Program-made: the position numbers and the translations under genes
The notes under the pieces: model-generated
What the model was told of the DNA's origin: nothing
Seen by the model: the letters and a program-made list of their open reading frames with translations, nothing else
Databases searched by the model: none
NCBI GenBank assembly: GCA_028274465.1
Contig: CM051456.1
Coordinates: forward strand, 71,844,753 to 71,908,752
From: Plantago ovata
Taxonomy: Eukaryota > Streptophyta > Magnoliopsida > Lamiales > Plantaginaceae
DNA length: 64,000 nucleotides
Reading direction: 5' to 3'
Shown: positions 33,582-46,610 of the stretch, in pieces
Position numbering within the stretch: position 1 is the first letter of the stretch
How the letters are laid out: every line of letters begins with the position of its first letter

Positions 33582-36521
33582 ATGGGGCGTTTCAACATAC
33601 AGATTCATTATGGTGAAGAGGATGTCACCGTTACTGATGTCAACCCTTCCAGGTATTCTTACAGAAAACTGCTTGCTGATATAGATGCAAAGGTTTTAGA
33701 AAACATTGAAGTAATAGGCAATGGGTCTCCTGCTTTTCAACTAGTTGCTCATGTTGGTTGTACAAGAATTGAAATTCTAGATGATCAGGCTGTTCAGTTT
33801 ATGTTTGAGCAAAATAGAGAGTTTAATGAAGTTGAACTTGACTGTGAACTGTGTATTATTGAACCCCTAGCAGTTGAGGCTCCTGTAGAGATGAAAACTA
33901 AACACAACCCTGATATTGATTTGCCTTTTGAAGTAAAATTGAAAGAACCTACACCTACTAAGAGGAGCAGAGTGTTTAGGCCTAGGGGTAATAAGCCATT
34001 TCCAAAACATCCAAATTCAAAAACATTTCCAAGTAGCTCAGCTGAAGTAGTTGACCTCACAGAGGATGATGGACCACCACTTACCCAACAACAAACACAG
34101 GAGAGCCAATCTGATCACTACCTCAAAAGTCCCTCACCATACAAAACTCCATCACCACTTGAGATGGAAGATGCCTCACCATACAAAACTCCATCACCAC
34201 TTGAGATGGAAGATGTATACATCCCAGACCCTACTATCAAACCAACACTATACAAAGATGTCCAAATGCCCTTGAACATGGATGATGTAGATTTAGAAGC
34301 AGAATTTGATGAGTTGTTGAAGGACTGTAATTGGACTAAGAACTTTCTTGATGAGAAGACTGGCAATGAGGGAACATCATGGTCTAAGAATGATGGAGGT
34401 GAGTATCAGAATGATGACGTGGTGGTTGAGGATTGGGTTGACAGTGAAGATGATGGTGAGGCAGGGGGGAGGTTGTTTGGTAGAGATGGTGATGGTGATG
34501 GATCTGATGATAATGGGTCTGATGGTGATGATTTAGATGATAGTGAGTTTCATGGTGATGAGGTTGATGAGAGTGAAGACTCTGAACATGATGTGCACTT
34601 GGAAGAGGAGCATGCCCATGTGGAGGAGAGTGATGAAGAGAAATTTATTGACTGGGAGAATGACCAGCCTCAGAAGGTTAATGTGCATGAAGATGAGGAC
34701 CAAATGATTGGGTTTAAGCCTTGTGAAGGTTCAGATTCTGATGAAGAATACAAATCAGAAAATGATGAAGTGGAGGATGTTGAAAATCCTGCTGTGGAGA
34801 CTGAAGTTGAAAATCTTGGTGAGGTAGACTATCCAAGTGAAGATGATGATCTGGCTGCTCAAAGGACATACATTGGGGATGAGTTTGATGAAAATTATGA
34901 GAGTGCAGATAAGGAGTTTAAGGTGGGACAGATTTATGGTAATATGGATGAACTGAGATTGAGGGTAAAGAAGTATGTATTGAAGAAGGGGTTCACAATG
35001 AAGAGGGTTAAGAATGAAAAGGATAGATACACTGTTCATTGTGCTGCCAAGAAGCAGGTATGAATCTATTTTGTGGTTAGCTTGCATTTTTTGGATTATT
35101 TTGTTACTTTGTTTGACTGTCATTTATGCTTACTTGGTGTTGTTACAGGGTTGTCCATGGAGACTCCATGCCCGTGATTGGAAGATAAGGTATCTGTGAT
35201 GATCAAGAAGTATGAAGTCTTGCATAGGTGTGTCAGGAATGTGGACCATAAGATGGCTGACTCAAACTGGTTGAGTCTGAAGTTCATTGAGCAGCTCAAA
35301 GAACACCAAAATTTGAGTGCAAAAAAACTGGAGCTTTGGGTGAATAAAAAACTGAAAGTAAAAGTGCCTTATATGAGGGTATAGAGGGCAAGAGAAAAGG
35401 CCATGCTTGTATTGGGAGGCAACCCTGAAGAAGCATTCAAGAAGGCACCAAAATATGGACAAATGATTGTTTACACCAATCCAGGCTAAGTGGTTGAACT
35501 CCAAACATACCCCCCTATTGAAAGGCTGCCAATATTCAAGAGATTTTTCTGTGGCTTGGAAGGGTTGAAGAAAGGCTTTCTAGCCGGCTGCTCTCCCTTT
35601 TTATTCTTCGATGGATGTCATTTAAGGTATAAATATGTACCTTAGCTTCTAATTTTTCTTAAGTTTAAATGTGTTCATTTACTTACTTATGGTATTCTTT
35701 CTTGTTCATGTGGGGTTCATTTAAGGGGGAAGTATGGGGGTGTATTGCTTAGTGCGGTTGGAACTGATGCAAACTGTGGCATCTATCCCCTTGCTTGGGC
35801 TGTGGTTGAGTGTGAGTGCAAGGAAAGCTGGGGATTATTCTTGGAATGTCTGGAGCAGTTTGTTGGACCATGGGATGCAGATACACGTTGGCATTTCATG
35901 GCAGATAGGCAGAAGGTCCTTTCTACTCTCACCTTTATGTTTAAAACCATCTCTTACCTCTTCTTATATGTGACAATGCTGACAATGTTATGTACTTGTA
36001 GGGTTTGGTGCCAGTCCTTGAGGAAAAGGCTCCCACAGTTATCAATAGAAAGTGTGCAAAACACATCTACGATAACTTCAAGCTTAAATGGTCAGGTGTC
36101 CTCCTCAGAAAGTTCTTCTGGCAGGCAGCTACAACCTATACAAAGTATGGATTCAACAAGGCAATGGAGAAGATAAGGGCAGCAAGTGAGCCAGCTTATG
36201 ATTGGCTTATGGATATACCCTTAGGACATTGGGCCAGGCATGCATTTGATGACACTCCTCATGTGGATCACTGCACAAACAACTTGAGTGAGTGCTTCAA
36301 CTCATGGGTTGATCCCCTTAGAGGATTCTCATTCCTCACTATGATGGAGGTATGAATCTATTTTGTGCCTTACCTTCTTACTTTTTGTCATGTATTAATG
36401 GGTCCCTGTATTAATGTATTAATTTATATGTGCACTAGATGTTAAGGCAACAAGTTATGAAGAGGGTGGTTGTTAGGAGACAACAAGGAAATGTTTGCTC
36501 TACTGTCTTGATGCCAAGGCC
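33582..36521 (+). pseudogene. MuDR-family transposase, 5' part (broken)
   Basis: It starts at the ATG in GTAATGGGGCG after a probable 5' UTR intron (donor about 33379, acceptor TTTACAG). The first coding exon runs 33582-35057: a PB1-like N-terminus (MGRFNIQIHYGEE), a twice-repeated SPYKTPSPLEMED segment, a long acidic region, then the MuDR DNA-binding segment (FKVGQIYGNMDELRLRVKKY). Exon 2 begins GCPWRLHARDW at 35149. Catalytic core pieces follow: FFDGCHL (about 35600), GKYGGVLLSAVGTDANCGIYPLAWAV, FMADRQK and ASEPAYDWLMDIPLGHWARHAF. A frame change near 35180 and stops at 35383 and 35488 inactivate it. The reading frame is cut at 36521 by the Gypsy element. Confidence 0.85.
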
Positions 36522-36861
36522 TGTTGAACGTGTATTTTACACTTTCATTCGAGTCTTTTTTCACCAATTTAGCTATCATCTATGTTAATTTAGTTATATT
36601 TTAGTGCATTTTATTAGAATAGTGTCACGTTTCCCTTTAGTTTATATTTTACAGGTTTTGGGTGAAAAATGAGGTTTTCCGGGCAATTATATTGAAGAGT
36701 ACGAAGAATTGGTGTTCCGAAGGCATTTTTGGTGTATCTAGAAGATTCCGGATAGAATTTGAAGTCTAGGGGTCGAGTCTGAAGGCTAAAAGGTCACTAG
36801 AAGGCAAAACCGAGTCCGAAAAGGAAAAGAAATTCAAAAACGCGTAACCCGCCGACTGGAG

Positions 36862-36945
36862 GTCCCGGGCGATTCGCCCGGGACGTGGGGCGATTCGCCC
36901 CACACCAGGCGATTCGCCCGGTGTGTGGGGCGACTCGCTCCACAC
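36862..36945 (+). promoter_or_regulatory. Array of four palindromes in the Gypsy U3
   Basis: There are four consecutive palindromes with a one-base centre. The first (36862-36884) has perfect 11-bp arms around GGGCGATTCGCCC. The second (36885-36903, GTGGGGCGATTCGCCCCAC) has perfect 9-bp arms. The third and fourth (36902-36924 and about 36923-36945) have 11-bp arms with one mismatch each. The array ends 11 bp before the TATA box. Function unknown; the placement suggests protein binding or a structured U3. Confidence 0.85.
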
Positions 36946-36956
36946 GTGCCGAATCT

Positions 36957-36965
36957 CTATATATA
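36957..36965 (+). promoter_or_regulatory. TATA box of the Gypsy LTR
   Basis: CTATATATAG directly follows the palindrome array. The second copy of this family has the same CTATATATAG at the equivalent place (minus strand, about 58128-58137). Confidence 0.65.
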
Positions 36966-37714
36966 GTTGCTCAGTTTCTCCGTTTTTTCATACTTTCTTA
37001 GACCTTTTTTCTCACCTTTCTCATTAGTTTTAGGTAGGAATTCTCCAGAGCCTGTTCTGGGAATTCTTAGCTTAGGAGATACTTTTTCTTATCGTTTTGG
37101 AGCTTGTGTGATCGTGATTCGTCGGAGATTGACAACCTTCGGTAACATTGTATCTTACAGTTTTTCTATTCATATTTATTTATCTTTCAACATTTTTTCA
37201 TTCAATCTTGCTATGATTTCTGTTGATTGCATGACATCTATGAGTAGCTAAATTTATCGTTGGTGATAGTATGTGATTTATTAGCGAAAGGTTAATAATT
37301 ATGCTGATGGCGGTAAAGCGATTCAGTCTTTGAGTTATTGCTTATTTCTTTGATCTATCTAAAACCTCTATCTTCGTAATGTTGAATAATAACGGAACAC
37401 AATTGGACAATTCATTGATCAAAGATCTCAATGCAAAACGATCGGGTACTTCATGCATGATTATTAATCTGCTATGCTTTGAATGATCATACTATCACTA
37501 ACTTCCATTATCTTATAAGAAAAACCTTTGCTAAGTCGTTTGTTGATTTTATATTTTAAGTTAGATTAGATAAAGCTAGTTATAGTCCCTAGAGATCGAC
37601 ACTCGAGGTTATTTTACTTCTACACTACGGTTTTCGTTGTAGTTGTGAATTGCCTTTGGCTAAATACAAATTTATTTGATTAATTAGAATCTGACAAATT
37701 CCCAGTTCATCAAA

Positions 37715-37732
37715 TTGGCGTCGTTGCCGGGG
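37715..37732 (+). other. Primer-binding site of the Gypsy element
   Basis: TTGGCGTCGTTGCCGGGG begins 2 bp after the LTR end. The (T)GGCGCCGTTGCCGGGGA form is what I know from Athila/Tat-type elements. Confidence 0.7.
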
Positions 37733-38022
37733 ACTATACTCCTTTTTTCTGTTTAGCTTTTTTATATTTTCAGCATTCAATTCCTAGTTTTAGTTGGTTT
37801 TATTTTTCTATTTAATCTCTCTCTGATACTCCTTTCCTAGCTTATTACAGATAGTGTATGCGACATACACGATCTAGAGGAACACCGCTTGCTGATTCAA
37901 TTGCTAAAATCGACAGAGTCTAGCACCAAAGAAGGCGACTACTTCGAAGGCGTGAACAAGAGGAAATAGAGGATACTGATTTCTCTGAATCTCTACACAG
38001 TCTTTTCAAGGAAATCGACGGA

Positions 38023-39616
38023 ATGGCAGAAGCTAGACCACTGAAGGCATGGGTTCAACCCTCCAAGGATCGTATGAGGGGACCATCGATTGTTCTTTCG
38101 TCTGTAACTCGTGATCTGGAAATCAATAACCACGCGTTCCAACAACTTCCGAGGTTCTATGGCTTAGCAAGGGAAGATGTGATGGGCTTGCACGATATCG
38201 ATGATTTCGTCAACCAACTCCCACGACTCGGAGCTGAAATAACAACGGATGAGTTGAGGATGAAGGTTTTTGCTATGGGGCTTGGCGACAAAGCCAAGTC
38301 ATGGTTGAGTTCTCTACCGGCGGGCTTGCTGGACACTTGGGAGAAGGTTTTTTCAGCATTCATGGAGAAATACTTCCCTCACACCTTGACTACCGCGCTT
38401 AAGGCGCAAATCACTGGGTTCAAACAAGACTATGATGAGACCATCTACACCGCGTTTGAGAGGTTCCAAGACCTCATGAACAAGTGCCCTCACCATGGTT
38501 TTGAGCTTTCGGATCTTGTCCAACACTTCTACAATGGACTAACCTTCGAGAACCAACAAGTGGTGGATTTCCAATGCCGTGGCAATATTTGGGAGGAAAC
38601 CGCGGAAGCCGTCTCGGCGGTTTTCGAAAGGCTTGCTAAGTGTTCGCAATTCAAGGATCCAAGAGCAATGGTTAGGATACGTGGACCTGAAGCTCCACCT
38701 ACTCAAGAGGCCCCTATGTATGGGGGGAATGGGGATCGATTCGAGTGTTTTACCAATGAGTTGAAACAAGTCCTCAAGAACTCCGCAGGAACAACTATGT
38801 CAAACGAGGTTTGCCGAATATGCAAGAATTATGGGCATGAAGCTCATATGTGTAGATCGGATCTTGCATATGATGATGGCAATTGGGTTCAAGGAGGCGA
38901 AGAGGAAGCCTTTGCTACGGAATTTGGTACTCAAGAAGCTAGCTACGGACAAGATGGTAGGAATCCTCGAGGTGGATTTTGAAGAAGAGGGTTCCGAAAC
39001 AATCAAGGATATGCACCGGCTAGCCAAACTTATGGCCCTAACCAAGACCGTAGTAGGCTTAACTATGGTAATGATCACTGCGAAAATCCCGCTCCGAAAG
39101 AGCAACCGAAGTCGAAGACAGCTCTACTCATGGAGAGCTTGCAAAAGATGGTTGATCACACCCAAAGTTTTCTCAAACGTTATGAAGAAGATTCTGAGAA
39201 GACTAGGGCGAGGCTTGATCGATTGGAAGAGAGCACTAGGCTTGCCCATCAAAAGATGCAAGAGTTGATTGACCGTGGAGCAAGTAGGGAGCAAGGGAAG
39301 CTACCTAGCAACACTGAAAAGTCGATGTCCATTACCTTGGTGGGTGATCTTCCTGTTGAAATCACCATCAAGCAGGTTGCTAAGTGTGAGCGTTGCAAAG
39401 ATGAAGAACCCCCACTAGCCAAGGAAGAAGAGAAGGACCTTGGATCTGATGAGAGTGAAGAGGAGCAAGAGGATCCCGAGCCAATCCCTCAAAGTTTCGA
39501 TGTTAAGGTCGGGATTGGTGAACTTGAAGATGTCCGTGCTACACTGGACACGGGATCTTACTCTAATGTGCTCCCAATGAATGTGTTTGAGAAGAGTAGC
39601 CTTGGGAAACTATTTG
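38023..39616 (+). pseudogene. Gag and start of protease of the Gypsy element (interrupted)
   Basis: The ATG at 38023 opens a Gag of the plant retrotransposon-gag type: KAKSWLSSLPAG, the MEKYFPHTLTTALKAQI block and FERFQDLMNKCPHHGF, where W, Y and F positions fit the family. A zinc knuckle follows, CRICKNYGHEAHMC. TGA at 38980 replaces the Trp codon present in the related copy (GGFWRRG). After it the frame continues through a coiled-coil-like stretch to an acidic region and the aspartic protease motif LDTGSYSNVLP (about 39545-39577). A Copia insertion cuts the frame at 39616; it resumes at 49528. Confidence 0.85.
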
Positions 39617-41688
39617 TGTAAGAAAATATGGTCAGAGTAACCCCTAGGGTACGCAGCGGAATTTCAAAAATTTTCTTAACATACAGGTTAATTGATTATG
39701 AATATGTCGTATATATATAAACACGTCAATTAGAAGACTAACCTTACTTCCAAAGCAGCTTCCAAGTCTTCGTAATATTCCGGTGCATCTTCTCCTTCGT
39801 CGAAGTTGAAGATATCTACAATACTCTGTATATCTGCAAGACAATAAGAGTTAGTTTCCAGCTCCTAGAACCTCAACCTTGGTATCCACGGATGAACAAC
39901 CTATCAAAAGAATGCTAGGATATTCTTTGTGTGACCAAGAAGACGGGGCGACAATTCCTCCGGTGGTGGCACGCGTGCGGGTGGCTAAGAGGAGGGGAGA
40001 GTTTTTATTTTCTCTAAGAAAACTGGGTAGAATGACTGTGAAAGTCTCTGTCAAAAACTCTCTAATAGTCTACTATATATAGTAGTCTATAGAAGCCTAA
40101 AGTATAAGCAATTAGACTTCGTAAAGGAATAAGAATCTAATTCTTATCGCACAAGGAAACCAATATCAAGTCTAGATTCATTCCCAATCAAATTAAAACT
40201 CAATCAGGAAAATCTAACTTATCCCTTGGACTTCTAATAGAGGAAGGAGTCGAACTCCTTCCCCTACCCAGCTCCAGCGCGCGCGCGCGCTTCCTAGGGA
40301 CAGTAGGTGGGTCCCAATTTTGGGACCCACTTATAGTTCTGAGGCAATTCAAACTCCAAGTAGATTTTGCCCAAGTGCATATGATAATTCTAAATTAACA
40401 TATCTTTTCTAATCAAATCTCCATTATATTTCCAAAATATAATCTTTAATTGTATTTACATAAAATACAATTAATTAGCCAATTCAATTAATAATTCCAA
40501 ATCATTAATTGAGCCACCAAATATTATAATTAATTCCAAATCAATTATAATCCATCAATCACAATTAATTCCAAATTAATTGCGATTCCATCTTCAAGGA
40601 TTTTCTGATAGACTGAATCACCACATAGTGTGACCCATAGGGCCTCACCGTATTAAGCAAGTCCTAGAATAGGCAACATGGAATTCCTAGACGGTTCCAT
40701 TTGCAATATTAATACGTGAGGATGTTTGAGAGGTTTCTCAAAGCTAACCCTTTCGTTGCGAAGCCTGTTGCGCTCAACGCGGCGATGGTAACGTCCCTTC
40801 ATCTGACTTGCTCGAATGTATCTAGGATCGATGAAGTGTCTATCCCAATAATACATCCACGGGCGTCTCAGGGAGTTGCTTGGTTAAGATATACTTATGA
40901 CCATCATAATATATCATTTGCACTGGCCAGTGACTTTACCAACACAACTATGCAGACTATGAGCAGTGCTCTCCTGTGCTACACTTGAGAGATGAATCCT
41001 TCACAGAATCAGTTATCACCTCCATTTGTATTTAGCCATAATCCTGGATCGTGTCTTAGGTCAGCTGCTTATTCAGAGCTGACATCGACGGGTCCACCAA
41101 GGATATGGGGCAACAAATGTGATGATAAAGTCCTGTAAGTACAAAGGACGAATGACATCACTTCGACAACTCACCGGTTCCCATAGACACTTCGGTGTAG
41201 AGTATACATCGATGGGAGTGTCCGGTGGGTACTTCCATTGTTCGATAAAGCTTCTTCGAACAACTATGCACAGTTATGGGAACGTTCCTTGATTGTCCAA
41301 CAATCCGTTCCGTGGCCGTGGGATCGTCTCACACTTGCTCCAAAAAGTATAACCTCCACGCCTACTAGTCTTGTCTGGTTCATTCAGACCCCCACATCCG
41401 AGATGAACCTCAACTAGGGAGAGTTTGGGATAGATGATAACTCACATAGCTCCCACTATCTATGTGATCGGTCATCTATCCGAGGGGACATGTTTAATAT
41501 CAATACAGGCAGTAATAAAGATATGACATGCTGCAGTCTGGTGTAATATAAATATGAAAGCGATACTCAACAGTAAAATGCAACAAACATATATTATATT
41601 ACATTGACCTGTGTAATAGTACATATATGTCCTCTATAAGGGCACCATGCCCTTAGTAAGGACTGTCTCTAGGACATATACACTATCA
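39617..41688 (-). repeat. 3' LTR of the Copia element (left, 2072 bp)
   Basis: On the plus strand it runs TGTAAGAAAAT...ACACTATCA. Compared with the other LTR it keeps about 100 bp (near 40496-40605) that the right copy lacks. It also contains a (GC)n run at about 40278-40290. Confidence 0.93.
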
Positions 41689-41702
41689 ATCAACCACTTG
41701 GA

Positions 41703-44114
41703 CTAGAGCCAGTCACCTTTATGGCTAATGTCTAGATTAGCATAATGTCTTAAGTGGACTTCCACTGATAAGACCTTGGTGAAAGGATCTGCCACGTTGT
41801 CCGTGGTAGAGACACGTTTTATACTAACTTCTCCTCTATCTATAATCTCACGTATAAAGTGATATTTTCTAAGTACATGTTTGTTCTTGTTTGTAGATCT
41901 AGGCTCCCTAGCTTGAGCGACGGTGCCCGTATTGTCACAATAAATCGTTATTGGACTGGGAGCAGGAACAACCCTCAATTCCTTCAAGAACTCTGAAATC
42001 CAGACAGCTTCTTTCGATGCTTCTGATGCAGCAATGTACTCGGCCTCTGTGGATGAGTCAGCAATCGTGGCTTGCTTAGAGCTCTTCCAACAGACAACTT
42101 CTCCGTTCAATTTGAATACGTATCCTGTCTGTGACTTAAAGTCATCAGGATCTGATTCAAATCCAACGTCGACATACCCAACCATCTTTAATTTTGGTTC
42201 TCCACCAAACACCAAGAACATCTCTTTAGTCCGTCTAAGGTACTTGAGAATGTTCTTCACAGCAGTCCAGTGAGGTACTCCTGGATTCTGTTGGTGTCGA
42301 CAAGTGACACTAAGCGCATATGCCACATCGGGCCTTGTGCAATTCATTGCATACATTATAGACCCTACTGCCGAAGCATAGGGCACACGACTCATTGCAT
42401 TTCTTTCTTCATCAGTTTTAGGACCATCCTTAACTGATAAGACAATCCCATGCCTAGCTGGGAGAAAGCCTCTCTTTGAGTCGTCCATCTTATAACGCTT
42501 CAGTATTTTGTCGATGTAGGTGGACTGTGTCATTCCTAACATCCTCTTGGATCTATCTGTAAAGATCTTGATCCCTAGGATGTAGTTCGCTTCACCCAAG
42601 TCCTTCATCGAGAAAGTACTTGATAACCAAACTTTAGTCTCTTCTAGCATAGAGACATTGTTTCCCATGATCAAAATGTCATCTACATAAATGATCATGA
42701 AAACAACTCCTTTGTCATTGTGTCTCGCATAGACACAGGGATCTTCCTTGCTTCTGATGAAGTCAAACGATTTGACAGCTTCATCAAAGTGGATATTCCA
42801 GCTCCTTGACGCTTGCTTTAGCCCATAGATGGATCTTTGTAATTTGCATACAACAGTTGGCCTGGTTTTACTAATAAAACCTTCCGGCTGTACCATATAG
42901 ACCTCTTCCTCAAGGTTGCCATTGAGGAAGGCTGTATTTACATCCATCTGCCAGATTTCATAATCATAGTAGGCAGCTATCGCAAGTAGAATTCGAATGG
43001 ACTTCAATTTTGCTACTGGTGAAAAGGTTTCATCGTAATCGATGCCATACCTTTGAGTGTAACCTTTCGCCACAAGCCTAGCTTTGTGCGTTTGTACCTT
43101 TCCATCGGCATCTGTCTTTCGTTTAAAGACCCATTTGCACCCAATTGGTCTAACCCCTTGGGGCAAGTCTACCAAGTTCCAAACTTGGTTCTGGTACATT
43201 GAATCCATTTCTAATTCCATGGCCTCTTGCCATTTTTCTGAGCCAATATCAATTATTGCCTCTTTGTAGGTCTCGGGATCTTCCCGATCTGATAAACCGA
43301 CATCAAGCTCACTGATGTCTTCTATCATAAGGCTTTGCTTCTGAGGTCCTCTTAGGATCCTCTTCGACCTACGGAGGTCGACTTGTTCTGGTGCTTTTCT
43401 TTTCTGGCTTCGTGTAACACGAATATTATCAGTGGGTACTGATGCAGCTGGTCGTTGGGCGCGACCCTGTTCCCTCGCGGGAGGCTGCTCTTGTGCAACT
43501 TGTTTCACAGGTTGGTTGACAACGGGTTCTATTGGTATGGTTTCAACTGTTGATCTAATCACAGGACTCCCATTGACTATGACATGCCTAGCAAGTGTCA
43601 TATCATCACCCTTGTCTGCTTCGAAAGCTCCCACTGAACTTGAGTCCAAATCAGAAGATTTAGAGACTTCATGTTCGCGCGTGTCAAAGTCTTGAATTTC
43701 TTCAAGTTCTATCATATCATATAACCTCTCTTCTTCGAGGTATTCAGCTTCTAAAAACTTCACGTTTCTAGACACGATCACCTTGTGATCTTCAGCATGA
43801 TAAAATTCATAGCCTCTCGTCTGACGAGGATAGCCTATGAAATATACTTTGACACCCTTAGCATCTAACTTATCAGTGAGCATCAGCTTGACTATCGCAG
43901 GACAGCCCCAAGGTCTAAGATAGCCTAATGAAGGCTTCTTTCCCTTCCACAACTCATAAGGAGTTTTCTCCACTGATTTAGATGGTACACGGTTCAGAAT
44001 GTAGATTGCAGTTTGTAGTGCATATTCCCATAGATGTTTTGGAAGAGTCGAGAATCCAATCATTGATCTCACCATGTCTAACAGGGTTCGATTCCTCTCT
44101 CCCAGACACACCAT
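41703..44114 (-). CDS. Copia integrase C-terminus, reverse transcriptase and RNase H
   Basis: An open 803-aa segment. The order is: integrase C-terminal region ([13 protein letters not shown]), a Pro/Glu-rich linker, reverse transcriptase ([52 protein letters not shown], the catalytic YVDDIL at about 42690) and RNase H ([41 protein letters not shown]). It ends 15 bp before the 3' LTR. This part is intact, but it is out of frame with the upstream integrase, so the polyprotein cannot be made as it stands. Confidence 0.93.
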   Translation of the reverse strand: MVCLGERNRTLLDMVRSMIGFSTLPKHLWEYALQTAIYILNRVPSKSVEKTPYELWKGKKPSLGYLRPWGCPAIVKLMLTDKLDAKGVKVYFIGYPRQTRGYEFYHAEDHKVIVSRNVKFLEAEYLEEERLYDMIELEEIQDFDTREHEVSKSSDLDSSSVGAFEADKGDDMTLARHVIVNGSPVIRSTVETIPIEPVVNQPVKQVAQEQPPAREQGRAQRPAASVPTDNIRVTRSQKRKAPEQVDLRRSKRILRGPQKQSLMIEDISELDVGLSDREDPETYKEAIIDIGSEKWQEAMELEMDSMYQNQVWNLVDLPQGVRPIGCKWVFKRKTDADGKVQTHKARLVAKGYTQRYGIDYDETFSPVAKLKSIRILLAIAAYYDYEIWQMDVNTAFLNGNLEEEVYMVQPEGFISKTRPTVVCKLQRSIYGLKQASRSWNIHFDEAVKSFDFIRSKEDPCVYARHNDKGVVFMIIYVDDILIMGNNVSMLEETKVWLSSTFSMKDLGEANYILGIKIFTDRSKRMLGMTQSTYIDKILKRYKMDDSKRGFLPARHGIVLSVKDGPKTDEERNAMSRVPYASAVGSIMYAMNCTRPDVAYALSVTCRHQQNPGVPHWTAVKNILKYLRRTKEMFLVFGGEPKLKMVGYVDVGFESDPDDFKSQTGYVFKLNGEVVCWKSSKQATIADSSTEAEYIAASEASKEAVWISEFLKELRVVPAPSPITIYCDNTGTVAQAREPRSTNKNKHVLRKYHFIREIIDRGEVSIKRVSTTDNVADPFTKVLSVEVHLRHYANLDISHKGDWL

Positions 44115-44811
44115 TTAACTGTGGTGTTCCAGGAGGAGTCCATTGCGATTGAATTCCATTTTCCTTCAAGTAGTCGATAAATTCTTCACTAAGGTACTCA
44201 TCTCCTCGATCCAATCGAAGAGTGACTATCCTTAGGTTCAATTCATTCTCGACCTCATTCCTAAACTCCTTGAATTTCCCAAAGGTCTCGGATTTATTCT
44301 TCATAAGATAAATATATCCATACCTTGAGCAATCGTCAGTAAAGGTAACGAAGTAAGGATAACCCCCACGCGCATGGACTTTAAAAGGTCCACATACATC
44401 GGTATGTATGAGCTCTAAGCAGCGAGTGGCACGAACACCTTGTCCAACAAAAGGTTTGTTTGTCATCTTACCCTTAACACACGACTCACATGTACCATAT
44501 GATTCAAAATCAAATGGTTCTAAGTAGTCCAACTTCCTTAGTCTTTAAATCCGTGTTTCATTGATATGGTCTAGCCAACAATGCCATAGATAAGATGGAT
44601 TATTCTTCCTACTTGAAGACGGTTGTTTGTTATGTATATGAAATAAAGGTAGACTACTTTGCAAAATATATAAACCATTCACTAAGCGAGCCTTTCCATA
44701 ATAGTGGTCATTTAATGAAAAATAACAAGTATTAGGAAAAACCCCAATTGTCCAACAATGGAATGGAAATAATATTTCTGACAATGGATGGAACAAAATA
44801 AACATTATCAA
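43978..44811 (-). pseudogene. Copia pre-integrase and integrase core (frame-broken)
   Basis: Two open segments (44811-44545, 44532-43978). The first contains a pre-integrase motif LWHCWLDHINETR. The second has the zinc-binding C-x2-C of GTCESCVKGKM and the catalytic core HTDVCGPF...DDCSRYGYIYL...RLDRGDEYLSEEF (D, D and E positions visible). The frame is lost near 44095-44110, where the catalytic core passes to the C-terminal region read from 44114. Confidence 0.85.
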
Positions 44812-45961
44812 GTTCCAAACATTGTCCTGAAGGTAAATCTATCTTGCAGCGTCCAACGCATTTGGCTTCAGCTTGATTGTCGTTCCCAACATGCAAGTCG
44901 ATTTCACCTTGCTCGACTAGCCTGTGTTCAATGGCCCCTTGCACATTATTATAAATGTGCGAGCCACAGGCTGTATCTAATACCCAACCATTGGAGTCAA
45001 AAGTAGTCATGTTCATTTCAATAACAAACATACCTGAGCTAGAAGTCGGTGGCTTCTTAGCTTGATCTGCCCTCAGCTTAGGGCAATCTTTCTTCCAATG
45101 TCCTTTCCCCTTACAGAAATGACATTCATCTGTGCGTACCGTTCCGCTTCTCTTGAACTTCCTTTTCTGGTTCAGACGCTTAGACTTATCACTTGAAGTG
45201 TTAGCCTTGGCTCCCGACTTTCCCTTACCCTTAGCACCTTTGTTTCTCGGGTTTGAGTTAGACGGTTGCCCAACAAACATGATCGACTTTTCCTTATCAG
45301 GAAGAGTTTGATCATATGTCTTCAGCAGATTATGGAGTTCGAACAGTGTTACGTCCTTCGCATTCATGGCGGTTAACGATGAACTACGAATACGAACTCG
45401 GCAATGATTGAAGGACAAAGATGACCATGATCTTATTCTCATCTTGAGAACATGTTCAGACATGTTCCCTCCTTCATTGAGCTTGCATCTGTGTATCTCT
45501 TTGATCAAATCAAATTCAACACTTCTAACTGTCGTCTCCAAGACCGACTCAAGATGCTTCAGCATCTCATACGACAACATGCTTTCATGTTGCCTCTGCA
45601 GCTCATTGCTATATTGCCGCCAGCATAATACACTGCGCAGATCTAGCATCCTCATGATGCTTATCAGACTTTGCCTTGTTAGCTTGATTCCAAATCAGTA
45701 ACTTGATAGGCAGTCTGATTCTCGGGACACACGGGATTAGCCTCGTCCAAGACGTACTCAATCCTTTCGTACCTCTGCACCAAACATATATTCCTGATCT
45801 AATCTAGAAAGTTTGGTCTGGTCAAAATTTGCTTCTCTAAGACAGCACAGAACGAGATTCTCGCCATTTCGGTTTCCAGGAGAAATAATATAGAACGAAA
45901 ATAATAAATCAACTATTGAAATATTATTTCTAAATACACAGTCAACATAACTAAACAACAA
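44732..45961 (-). pseudogene. Copia Gag and protease (degenerate)
   Basis: The main open segment is 45655-44732: Gag with FDLIKEIHRCKLNEGGNMSEH, the zinc knuckle CHFCKGKGHWKKDC and the protease-like VLDTACGSHIYN, where the usual DTG/DSG is DTA. An upstream in-family segment (45961-45758) appears to hold the beginning of Gag, broken by stops. No complete Gag-protease frame remains. Confidence 0.8.
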
Positions 45962-46437
45962 GGTCCTTTAGCTGTTTAGCTCCCACTATTTTCACATATG
46001 CTTGCCCCCACAACAAACATACGGGTAATGTCCAACAAGTTACCGTAATGGCCAAGATCCAAATCCATACTATGCTATACTCCAACGGGGGCTGGTCGCA
46101 TAGCATAATATGACCGGTAGGACTAGTAAGACTATCCAATTGCGTCACGCAACTCTTGGTTGTTAAATCTAATTTAACCCGATGCCCTACATATTGTACC
46201 TATCGAGGTCGCTAGATACAATATGCAGTAAGTCATAACCATAGGCTTACTCTAATCCGACGATTACTGCGAGTCTTGTAAGACGAGGTCGCCAATACAA
46301 GAAAACGAAATGAAAGTTCAGAATTAAAGCACCCTATGGAAAGCATCTCAGAAATACATACATATACATATTTCTATACTTATATTGGTTGGGGCTTGTA
46401 GCTTGAGGGTTGTTATCAGTCATCTACAAACAAATAA

Positions 46438-46590
46438 GGGCGCCGCCTACCCATCATGCATGAACGGTCTACACGTAATGGATGCCGCCTATCCATTCTA
46501 GTTCTAAACGCGGTCAAGCACATAATGGGTGCCGCCTACCCATACATAAATATGCGGTCCGACATATAAGAGGGTGCCGCCTACCCTCGC
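46438..46590 (-). repeat. Four ~45-bp tandem units with a hairpin core in the Copia leader
   Basis: Cores GGGCGCCGCCTACCC, GGATGCCGCCTATCC, GGGTGCCGCCTACCC (46527-46541) and GGGTGCCGCCTACCC (46572) recur every 42-47 bp, each followed 15-25 bp later by CGGTC. In unit 2 both arms changed together (GGAT/ATCC), so pairing is kept. They lie in the untranslated leader between the 5' LTR and Gag. Confidence 0.8.
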
Positions 46591-46610
46591 ATGCATAGCG
46601 GTCGAACAGA

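Larger units (their letters stand above)
36522..37712 (+). repeat. 5' LTR of the Gypsy element (1191 bp)
   Basis: TGTTGAAC...GTTCATCA form the terminal inverted pair. U3 contains the palindrome array at 36862-36945 and a TATA box. The last 150 bp match the 3' LTR remnant, and the whole is related to the LTR at 57270-58542 on the other strand. Confidence 0.9.

Noticed and set aside
33794-34366. Antisense Ser-rich ORFs within the MULE transposase exon
   Set aside because: Shadows of the acidic, repeat-bearing sense coding sequence.
36862-36945. Pol III B-box reading of GGTTCG-type palindromes
   Set aside because: GGTTCG appears only in the second element's version; the first has GATTCG or GACTCG, and no A-box is placed properly.
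46438-46590. CRISPR-like spaced repeats
   Set aside because: Only four imperfect units with related spacers inside a plant retrotransposon leader; no cas genes and the wrong kind of genome.
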